The translations under genes and the position numbers were made by a program. Positions 1-6,124 of a stretch of DNA of 14,857 nucleotides are shown piece after piece (position 1 is the stretch's first letter; the number at the start of each line of letters is the position of its first letter). The DNA lies in assembly GCA_045642485.1 (NCBI GenBank), contig JAZUIV010000034.1, positions 1 through 14,857 on the forward strand. The letters run 5' to 3'. The DNA is from Cacconaster sp045642485 (lineage in GTDB: Bacteria > Bacteroidota > Bacteroidia > Bacteroidales > UBA932). The notes under the pieces are model-generated. The model was given only the letters and a program-made list of their open reading frames with translations. It did no database searches and was not told the DNA's origin.

Positions 1-107
1 AAATTTATAATAACAGATTTTTTGATGGATTTGTGCTTGAAATGAGGGAGCATACCGGTTGGTATGTGACCGAATTGAAAGTGCAAAGACGCGAAAAAGA
101 TGCATAA
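1..107 (+). CDS. 3' end of an unrecognised protein gene (partial)
   Basis: An open frame enters from the left edge in phase 3 (first full codon at base 3) and ends at TAA 105-107. It encodes about 34 residues ending in VTELKVQRREKDA. The other two plus-strand frames close early. The mix of aromatic, charged and hydrophobic residues looks like real protein, but it is too short to assign to a family. It could also be a chance open frame. Confidence 0.35.
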   Translation, partial: IYNNRFFDGFVLEMREHTGWYVTELKVQRREKDA

Positions 108-121
108 GAAATGAGAGTAAT

Positions 122-373
122 TAAATTTAAACAGCTTCTAAACATCGGTAAAGAGTTGGGATGCGGCGGCGGGGAGTGGCGCTGATGGCTGGATGCGGCG
201 GCGTAGCGCGGTGTCGGGGAGTGGCGGCGAAAAGCAGGTGACGGAAATCGCGCTCTCGGATGCTTTTACATCACCTGCGGCTGGTTTTTCGGCCTCAAGT
301 GACGACACCCCCTCCCCAGAAGGTCCTCAGAGGCACATCGCCATCACCTGATTTTAGAATCTGTTTAAATTTA
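122..373. repeat. 252-bp segment bounded by 21-bp inverted repeats (candidate inverton or MITE-like insertion)
   Basis: The arms lie at 122-142 and 353-373 and match at 20 of 21 positions; the shared core is TAAATTTAAACAG followed by TTCTAAA. The arms are about 80% AT. The 208-bp interior is about 63% GC by hand count, and 70% in 181-240. The interior has direct repeats (GGATGCGGCGGCG at 159-171 and 191-203; CGGGGAGTGGCG at 170-181 and 215-226) and an inverted pair (GCAGGTGA 234-241, TCACCTGC 271-278). The right arm ends 5 bases before the ATG at 379. It holds no open frame of note, and I found no convincing promoter in either direction. An invertible control segment, a MITE-like insertion or a structured leader are all possible. 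Confidence 0.6.
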
Positions 374-378
374 TATTT

Positions 379-3300
379 ATGATTGCTGCCGGCAGTCTTT
401 TCACTTCTTGTGTGGAGAACACTGAGCCTCAGGGCGTCAAAGATCTCCGCGAGGCGAAGGCTGACTACCTTGCTTCCCTCAGTAAACTTCGCGAGGCTGA
501 TGCTGAGAAAGTGAAGGCAGAAGCTGCTGTTCAGCAGGCCATAGCTGCTGTTAAGCAGGCAAATGCTGCTCTTGCGCAGGCAAATGCAGAAGCACAGCAG
601 ATTGAAAACGAAATTCAGAAAGCAAGAAATGAGAAAGAGGCTGAGGTTCTGAAGGCCAAGATTGACTCTATCAAAGCAAAGGCCGAACAGGATGCTGTAG
701 ATGCACAGAAAACCCTTGCAGAGAAGCAGGCTGATCTCGAAAAAGCTTTGAGAAAGATTGCCGCTGAAGCTATCGGACTCACTTCGGACGAAGGTATTGC
801 AATCGAAACAAAAACAAATGCGCTCAATACCGCATACACTAAGTACAACACTGCTCTTGCTACTAAAAACGCTGCGGCACAGGCACTTTGGCAGGTTGAG
901 TACAATGTGGCTGCTGGAAAGACCAACTTTGAAACAGCTGAGTCGTACAAAGCTAAGATTGCAGATGAAGAAGATAAAATTGCTGAAGCAGAGGCAAACA
1001 TTGCTACTTTGGAGGCTCTCAAGAAGACCCCTTCAGCAGTGAAGGATACCATTGATGCTCTCAAAGCAAAACAGGAGGATCTTAAAATTGAAAAGCAGAT
1101 TGCTGTAAATGAAAAGTCTCTGTATGAAGCTTCTGTACTCGTAGAGGCTAAGAGAGAATTCGAAAAAAGAGTCGCTGCTTTCGAAGCGGATTCACTTGCC
1201 GGCGCTGGTGTGTTCAAGTTCGTTGATGAGGATGAAGACGGCAATGATGTTGCAAAGGCATACGAACTGACTGACGGTGAAGGAATTGACTGGAAGTTTG
1301 CGTCTTTGATCAATAATGCTTGGTATTATCGCGCCGATGTAGAAGATCCCATCCTGAACATTAAAGGATTTAAATATAACTATCGGGACAATACAATTGA
1401 GGTCGGTCTGAAAAGAGATACTTTCCATTTCGTGGATGATTGGGGTTATACAGATTGGAATTATAAAGATCCCGAATCTTGGTCTCCCGCTGACTCCAAG
1501 AGCCTTACCGATGGTCTTGATATACTGGACGAAATCGTTGAAACTCTCAACCGTGAACTTGTTGTCGTTGACAACATCAAGGATTCTACTACAATAGAAG
1601 ATGCCAAGAAAGCCGCTCACGTTGCTGATTCTATATTCGATACACACCGTGATATCCTCGAGAAAGGTCTCGCTGAATTCGGACCTTATAAGGATTCTCT
1701 CAAAGTCCTCGAAGCTCTTGTAAAGGACACTGTTGATTTCAAGGCTGACACTTTGGACGTAGCCGTTGAGGCTTGGGAAACAGCTGATGAGCAGGTAAAG
1801 GCTGACGAAGATTCTGTCAAGGCTGCTCTCAAGGCTGCTGCCGCTGAATACATCGCAGCAAATAAGAAGTTTGCCGCTGTTGTAAATGACATTATGCCTC
1901 ACCAGGCTGGTGGAAATTTCGATAACTCTGACTCTACCTCTTTCATAGATGCTGTTGTTGCTCTTGGTAAAGCGCAGGCTAAATATTTTGGCAAGCAGGA
2001 TTCCATTTTACAATATTCTGTAAACAATCTTAACGTTGTATCATCAAAAATAGCTTTCTCTGATCTTGTACCTGCAGGTTTTGTTGCAAAGGAAACTGGC
2101 AAAGGAACCGAAAGCTTTTGTGCAACATCTCTGTATGGTGGCGAAGGTTATGGTGCATTTGCAAATCAGACAATGAGTCAGGAGCTCAAGGAGAAAGCCT
2201 ATTATATATGGAATAATGTACCCAAAGGACCTGATGCATTTGCTCGTATCATCCAGACAGTAATAGGAAACTCTGAATGGGCGTGGGATAGCAATATTTC
2301 TGAAGGCCAAGTAGCTATAATTACAAAAGCTCTTGCAGACAACAACTATAGTTACGATAAAGATAGCAAGGTTGCTTATAAAAAATCTACCACAGGTCTT
2401 CAGGATACAGTTGTTTTCGCAAAGAAGTACACCGTCGCCGCCGTTGCTGAAATCGCAGCTCTTACAGCCGACAAAGCTGTAGCTGATTCCCTCTTCGAGG
2501 TTAAAGAGGCTGCGTTGACTAAATTTAACGCCAAGAAAGCCCTTGTAGAAAACTTTGACGGTGATAAAAACGCTCAGGTTGATTACATCAATGTCTATGC
2601 AGACTTCAATGGTATCACAAGAGGAACTGTTCCTGCAGCAGATACTGCAGCCATCAACAAAGGCATCAAGTTCACTTGGACAAAGAAGACCTTCCTTGAG
2701 CCTTCAAATTGCGTAGATTTCGTGTATTACTGGAGTGAAAGTGGAGATATATTGTCAGTACACTTCAATTCTGCTCTTAGAACTATTCTCGACAATGTTG
2801 ATCCAGATGGATATGACGATGAAACTGGTTTCCATAGAATTTTCAACAACCCTGCTAATCTGAATCTGACCGAATTTGCACAGGCTCTCTACAAAGCTCA
2901 GTTGGTAGAAGATCTTGGTGAATATGTTCCCAACAAGGCTCGTCTTGAGAAGATCACTGCACAGGTTGCTAAGATCAGGGAAGACGTAGAAGCCGCTATC
3001 GCTGAATTCGAAGAAAGCCAGGCAGACGTAAAAGCTATTGCCGCAAGATACTACGGTGTTGACGAAGACGGTGAACCCAATGTTGTAGTAAATCCTCAAC
3101 TCACTGAAGCTTTCGTTTCAAAAGGCGAATGGACATTTGGTGGATACCTGCTCGAATGGGCAAATGAACTCGCTCCCGAATATGCTAAGATTGTTAAGGA
3201 GTACAATGATACAGTTGCCAAAGTAGATCAGAAGCTTGGTGACATCGAAGGATTTATCACTGCACTTGAAACAGCTTACGTAGCATGGGCTAAGTTGGAT

Positions 3301-3585
3301 GATCCTGATCTTGCTGGAGCAGGCAATCTTGCAAACATCATTGCTTACTTCGATAGTTTGATCGATATCGAAGAAGGCAAAATTACCACCGCTGAGGGCA
3401 AGATCGTTATTCTTAAGGAAGCTGTAGCTAAATGTGAGGCCGGTTACTCACCTGCAGAGGTTGAGTTAGCCTATGCTAAGGCGAAACTTGCAGAAGCTGA
3501 ACGTCTCCTGAAACAGGCAGAAGAGGCTCTTGCACGCGCTCAGAAGGAATACGATGAGGTAATCGCAGCCTACGGAGTAAAATAA
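379..3585 (+). CDS. Large acidic coiled-coil lipoprotein, possible S-layer-type surface protein
   Basis: This 1068-residue protein begins MIAAGSLFTSC, a lipobox with the lipidated Cys at residue 11. Residues about 20-130 and 165-265 are Ala/Glu/Lys-rich heptad coiled coil. A long acidic, aromatic-containing middle follows, and another coiled coil covers about 1000-1068. A surface or periplasmic lipoprotein is likely. The outer-membrane barrel gene follows after 52 bases with no terminator between. This pairing, the size and the coiled coil recall the phase-variable S-layer protein BT1927 and its neighbour BT1926; that comparison is from memory and not aligned here. The ATG at 379 gives an unusually short signal peptide with no basic residue. 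Reading upstream in frame to CTG 361 adds LFKFIF, giving a good signal peptide, but a TAG at 355 blocks any further extension and there is no ATG. The start is therefore uncertain (361 or 379), or the 5' end is damaged. Confidence 0.8.
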   Translation: MIAAGSLFTSCVENTEPQGVKDLREAKADYLASLSKLREADAEKVKAEAAVQQAIAAVKQANAALAQANAEAQQIENEIQKARNEKEAEVLKAKIDSIKAKAEQDAVDAQKTLAEKQADLEKALRKIAAEAIGLTSDEGIAIETKTNALNTAYTKYNTALATKNAAAQALWQVEYNVAAGKTNFETAESYKAKIADEEDKIAEAEANIATLEALKKTPSAVKDTIDALKAKQEDLKIEKQIAVNEKSLYEASVLVEAKREFEKRVAAFEADSLAGAGVFKFVDEDEDGNDVAKAYELTDGEGIDWKFASLINNAWYYRADVEDPILNIKGFKYNYRDNTIEVGLKRDTFHFVDDWGYTDWNYKDPESWSPADSKSLTDGLDILDEIVETLNRELVVVDNIKDSTTIEDAKKAAHVADSIFDTHRDILEKGLAEFGPYKDSLKVLEALVKDTVDFKADTLDVAVEAWETADEQVKADEDSVKAALKAAAAEYIAANKKFAAVVNDIMPHQAGGNFDNSDSTSFIDAVVALGKAQAKYFGKQDSILQYSVNNLNVVSSKIAFSDLVPAGFVAKETGKGTESFCATSLYGGEGYGAFANQTMSQELKEKAYYIWNNVPKGPDAFARIIQTVIGNSEWAWDSNISEGQVAIITKALADNNYSYDKDSKVAYKKSTTGLQDTVVFAKKYTVAAVAEIAALTADKAVADSLFEVKEAALTKFNAKKALVENFDGDKNAQVDYINVYADFNGITRGTVPAADTAAINKGIKFTWTKKTFLEPSNCVDFVYYWSESGDILSVHFNSALRTILDNVDPDGYDDETGFHRIFNNPANLNLTEFAQALYKAQLVEDLGEYVPNKARLEKITAQVAKIREDVEAAIAEFEESQADVKAIAARYYGVDEDGEPNVVVNPQLTEAFVSKGEWTFGGYLLEWANELAPEYAKIVKEYNDTVAKVDQKLGDIEGFITALETAYVAWAKLDDPDLAGAGNLANIIAYFDSLIDIEEGKITTAEGKIVILKEAVAKCEAGYSPAEVELAYAKAKLAEAERLLKQAEEALARAQKEYDEVIAAYGVK

Positions 3586-3637
3586 AGAATAGACAAAAGT
3601 CTGACAAACGAACAGATTAATCGAAACAACGAAAAGT

Positions 3638-4624
3638 ATGTTGAAAAGATTAAGCATAATTGCATTGACAATCCTTATGGTTGTGCCGGCAACGGCACAG
3701 CCAAAGGAGAGTTGTGAGTGTGCTTTCGGACCGAAGAAGGGACAGTGGGAGATCTCGCTGAACCTGGGAAGGGGCCAGTTCTTCAACGACGCGAAGGGGC
3801 TGTACTATCTGCTTCCGGCAGAGGACGGTACAGCAATCGGCATCGGGCAGAACACGTCTGACCTTGACGTGGCAGGCGGATTGGGCAACGACCACATCAG
3901 CGCGGACATCGCGACCTTCGTCCTCAATACCGGCAGTCTCAACGCCAACAGCATAATCAACATTGCGGGCATCCAGGCGAAGTACTTCTTCACGGACAAC
4001 CTGGCCATCAGCTTCGGTGGCGCCTACAATATGAACATGCAGCCCGGCAAGGACTACATCGAGGGCGAGAGGGCAGTAGTTCCCTCTGACTTCGGCAAGG
4101 AATCCTATGACGTGAGCGTCATTGACGGGAAGGTGGCACCCAGTGACATCTACGGTCAGAAGGCCGTCCTCGGAGTGACCTCGAACAGCGCCATAGCGAA
4201 CCTCGGACTTGACTGGTATTTCCACATCAAACGCGCCCCCAGGGTGACGCCTTATGTGGGACTGATCGGTCAGTTCAAGATAGCGCGCATCGACAGCTAC
4301 TATCCCTATACGGGACAGATGATAAGGGACGACATTGACGCAGTCATTGAAGACCAGTACAAGGATCAGGACCTCAAGTATGAGGAGCTCGACATTTACC
4401 GCACCAACCGTGCGGGCAACGCAATGGGCTTCGCAGTTGGAGTGAACTTCGGAGTGGACTTCTCAGTCACCGAAAACCTCATCCTCGGCATCAACGTCGC
4501 ACCGGTGTTGTATCAGTACAACCTCGTTCAGCTCCAGGTAATGGGGCAGGACACCTACAACGTGTACAACCACAACATCTCGGCTTTCAAGTACCCGCAA
4601 CTCAAGTTCGGCTTCCGCTTCTAA
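3638..4624 (+). CDS. Outer-membrane beta-barrel protein (BT1926-like)
   Basis: This 328-residue protein has a Sec signal peptide: MLKRLSII basic start, hydrophobic core, probable cleavage after residues 18-20 (ATA) before Gln21. The mature part alternates polar and hydrophobic residues in amphipathic strands and ends in ...KFGFRF, the C-terminal Phe typical of BAM-assembled barrels. There is no OmpA-type peptidoglycan-binding domain. It is probably co-transcribed with the upstream coiled-coil lipoprotein and may anchor or help assemble it at the surface (inference). Its codon use is visibly more GC-rich (GGC, AAC, GAC, CTC, ATC) than that of its partner (GCT, CTT, GAA). A perfect terminator follows 23 bases after the stop. 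The family name BT1926-like is from memory; the barrel assignment is firmer than the family name. Confidence 0.8.
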   Translation: MLKRLSIIALTILMVVPATAQPKESCECAFGPKKGQWEISLNLGRGQFFNDAKGLYYLLPAEDGTAIGIGQNTSDLDVAGGLGNDHISADIATFVLNTGSLNANSIINIAGIQAKYFFTDNLAISFGGAYNMNMQPGKDYIEGERAVVPSDFGKESYDVSVIDGKVAPSDIYGQKAVLGVTSNSAIANLGLDWYFHIKRAPRVTPYVGLIGQFKIARIDSYYPYTGQMIRDDIDAVIEDQYKDQDLKYEELDIYRTNRAGNAMGFAVGVNFGVDFSVTENLILGINVAPVLYQYNLVQLQVMGQDTYNVYNHNISAFKYPQLKFGFRF

Positions 4625-4647
4625 TCCAAGAAGTAACGATACAGACC

Positions 4648-4681
4648 AAGAGGGACACCCAAACGGATGTCCCTCTTTTTT
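4648..4681 (+). terminator. Rho-independent terminator of the lipoprotein-barrel operon
   Basis: The arms AAGAGGGACA (4648-4657) and TGTCCCTCTT (4668-4677) form a perfect 10-bp stem with a 10-base loop. A T tract runs through 4681. It lies just after the stop of the barrel gene and closes the two-gene operon. Confidence 0.93.
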
Positions 4682-4683
4682 AT

Positions 4684-4722
4684 GTTTGCGCAATACGCGA
4701 GTCACTCGCGTTTTGCGCAAAC
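4684..4722. repeat. 39-bp near-perfect palindrome (solo copy of the Rpn-unit end motif)
   Basis: The sequence is symmetric about base 4703, with a single mismatched pair (4694/4712). The inner core is ACGCGAGTCACTCGCGT (4695-4711) and the outer arms each contain TTGCGCAA (4686-4693, 4713-4720). The same core occurs at 4768-4784 (last base changed), 6022-6038 and 14083-14099. It starts three bases after the operon terminator. It could be a solo REP-like element or the remnant of another Rpn-unit end. It has no following T tract, so it is not a standard terminator. Confidence 0.85.
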
Positions 4723-4760
4723 TGCACGTTCACAGGTAATTGAGCCCCAAATCGCCACCA

Positions 4761-4793
4761 TTGCGCGACGCGAGTCACTCGCGCCCGAGCAAC
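4761..4793 (+). repeat. Left terminal inverted repeat of Rpn unit copy 1
   Basis: This 33-bp sequence matches the reverse complement of 6013-6047 with three substitutions and a 2-base gap. The palindromic core CGCGAGTCACTCGCG is at 4769-4783. The non-symmetric tail CCG(A/C)GCAAC makes the inverted alignment better than the direct one. Confidence 0.65.
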
Positions 4794-4810
4794 CCCGCGC
4801 CTCCGCCCCA

Positions 4811-4935
4811 CGATGTCCAACCTCATTTTAGAGGGAGGGGGATAGCCATCCAGCAAAGGGGCAACTCGTTGATTGTCAGTCGTGATATTTACTACGTGAT
4901 GGCCATCCCCCAAGAAAAAAGAAGGATGGACATCG
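4811..4935. other. Nested inverted repeats downstream of the rpn gene (possible folded RNA or element sub-terminal structure)
   Basis: The outer arms CGATGTCCA (4811-4819) and TGGACATCG (4927-4935) pair perfectly. Inside them, 4837-4850 (GGGGGATAGCCATC) pairs with 4898-4911 (GATGGCCATCCCCC) with one A-C mismatch. The intervening 47 bases form the loop. The structure lies in the 3' flank of the minus-strand rpn gene, inside the unit, and has no coding capacity. It could stabilise or end the transcript, or be a recognition structure. Confidence 0.55.
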
Positions 4936-4959
4936 TTTTTGGAGTTGGTATGGCTTTTC

Positions 4960-5886
4960 TTAAGGTTCTTGCAGTTCCAGAATCTGCTGTTCGGACAGGC
5001 CGGTGCATTTGGAGATAAGGGCAATGTCGAGGCCGTTTTCGAGCATAGCCAGCGCTGTTTCAGATTTGCCTTCTGCTTTTCCCTCAGCCCTGCCTTTCGC
5101 TTCTCCTCTTGCCTCGCCTTCAAGAATGCCCATATCCCGGGCATATACCAATTGATTCCTGATGTCTCTTTCCGTCGTCATTTCCTTGATGTATTTGATT
5201 CGTTCCTCCTTGGGCAGCGATTCTATCTCCGTCACGTGGAACAGCCTCTCGAAGAGTTTTGATTTCAGCTCCTTAGGCATTCTCTCCAGACGGTGCATAT
5301 CGCGAAAACAAAAGTACCATTTATCTTTGTTTGTAACAAGTTCTTTCTCCGTTTTCTTGAACTTCCCGATTTCAATGAACACGAAATGAAGGACATCCGT
5401 CAACAAAGCCCCCGTTCTGTCCTCGCGGATTGAGTATCGGTACTCATATGTCTCCTCCTCTCCTTCCGGATGTTTGTCTATCTCGAAGTCGAGCAGCGCC
5501 ACCACATAGACCGGCACCATCCTGTAGTCATCGCCGCTGTTCAGGCTGTCCAGTATCGGAATGCAGGCGTAATAGAGCGCCCTCTCCGCAAAGTTGTGCT
5601 GGTTCTTCACCTGCACTTCTACTACTACCTTCGTCCCGTCGTCCGTCGTACAGTAGACGTCGAAGGTGGAGTTCTTGCTCTCGAGCGCCAGCCCCTGCTG
5701 CTCAGTGTTGAGGAAGGTCAGGTCCTGAATCTTCAGCTCAGGTAGAATCTCGTTCAGAAGGTTGATCAGCAGGTCCTTGTTGCTCTCTTTCCCGAAAATG
5801 CGTTTGAATCCCTTGTCAAACATCAGGTCAACGTACGTCCCCACGTATGGAAGTCCGTCCCTGTAAAAACTCTTTCCTTGTTCCAT
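4960..5886 (-). CDS. Rpn-family PD-(D/E)XK nuclease / putative transposase
   Basis: This 308-residue protein fits the Rpn/PDDEXK_2 family, which are DNA nucleases that promote RecA-independent recombination in E. coli. The N-terminal block DLMFDKGFKRIFG (20-32) is typical. The catalytic pattern is Asp76 (STFDV) and Glu90-Val-Gln92, the D...ExQ variant of PD-(D/E)XK, with Lys94 nearby. The C-terminus has a run of 4-residue EGEA/KGRA-type repeats (about 256-274), then a short helical tail (SETALAMLENGLDIA). The start is ATG at 5886, not the in-frame TTG at 5916, because the second copy keeps this ATG while the reading frame upstream differs. A possible -7 box (TATCCTTG, 5921-5914) lies 27 bases upstream. 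The gene is intact in this copy. Cellular role (mobile gene, defence, or both) is unknown. Confidence 0.88.
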   Translation of the reverse strand: MEQGKSFYRDGLPYVGTYVDLMFDKGFKRIFGKESNKDLLINLLNEILPELKIQDLTFLNTEQQGLALESKNSTFDVYCTTDDGTKVVVEVQVKNQHNFAERALYYACIPILDSLNSGDDYRMVPVYVVALLDFEIDKHPEGEEETYEYRYSIREDRTGALLTDVLHFVFIEIGKFKKTEKELVTNKDKWYFCFRDMHRLERMPKELKSKLFERLFHVTEIESLPKEERIKYIKEMTTERDIRNQLVYARDMGILEGEARGEAKGRAEGKAEGKSETALAMLENGLDIALISKCTGLSEQQILELQEP

Positions 5887-6012
5887 AGTTCTTTCATTTT
5901 TGTTGTGACAGAACAAGGATAGGAAATCCTGCTTACAAGAAAATGTAAATCGTGCGGTCGGGTGAAGATTTACGATTTGTTGGAAAAATCAACCGTGATG
6001 GCCATCGTTGAT

Positions 6013-6047
6013 GTTGCGCGGACGCGAGTGACTCGCGTTTTGCGCAA
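6013..6047 (-). repeat. Right terminal inverted repeat of Rpn unit copy 1
   Basis: This 35-bp palindromic end has the core ACGCGAGTGACTCGCGT at 6022-6038 and the outer TTGCGCAA at 6040-6047. Its reverse complement matches 14074-14108 at all but the centre base, and matches the left end 4761-4793 with few changes. Confidence 0.75.
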
Positions 6048-6055
6048 TCGATGAT

Positions 6056-6087
6056 TTTGGAGGAAAGAGATAAACTTCTTAACTTCG
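6056..6087 (+). promoter_or_regulatory. Bacteroidota-type promoter for the metallophosphoesterase gene
   Basis: TTTG (6056-6059) is followed after 20 bases by TAACTTCG (6080-6087). This fits the Bacteroides -33 TTG / -7 TAnnTTTG pattern with one mismatch. Transcription would start near 6093, about 30 bases before the ATG. It begins 9 bases outside the Rpn unit, so the gene keeps its own promoter. Confidence 0.5.
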
Positions 6088-6124
6088 TTGTCAACCTCGA
6101 ACCCGCATACTGAGAATAAAGACT

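Larger units (their letters stand above)
4761..6047 (-). mobile_element. Rpn unit, copy 1: nuclease/'transposase' gene between palindromic terminal inverted repeats
   Basis: The unit is 1287 bp. It carries one gene (4960-5886, minus), a 161-bp leader, and a 3' region with a nested hairpin. Its ends (4761-4793 and 6013-6047) are inverted repeats of one another. The right end is supported independently: homology with the second copy starts exactly at base 6047, at the outer TTGCGCAA, and the bases beyond differ. The left end rests on the terminal repeat alone. I see no target-site duplication. Rpn-family proteins are commonly annotated as PD-(D/E)XK transposases; autonomous transposition of this unit is inference. 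Confidence 0.6.

Noticed and set aside
51..66. CATACC-GGTT-GGTATG hairpin as a terminator
   Set aside because: It lies within the likely coding tail at 1-107, has a 6-bp stem and no T tract.
615..1313. 232-codon open frame on the minus strand inside the lipoprotein gene
   Set aside because: It is antisense to Ala/Glu/Lys-rich coiled coil, whose codons rarely give stops on the opposite strand; the Ser/Ala/Phe-rich product has no protein-like character.
3650..4225. 191-codon minus-strand open frame inside the barrel gene
   Set aside because: It is a shadow of a GC-rich gene; the plus-strand product has a clear signal peptide and barrel ending.
4680..5144. Open frames across the palindromes and 3' flank of the rpn gene (4680-5144 minus, 4740-5018 plus)
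   Set aside because: Both run through non-coding palindromes and the rpn gene 3' end in the wrong frame. The peptide TRVTRV that recurs in several frames is simply the palindrome core translated.
4684..6047. CRISPR array suggested by repeated palindromes
   Set aside because: The repeats are few, irregularly spaced (38 bp and over 1.2 kb) and flank a gene; there are no uniform spacers.
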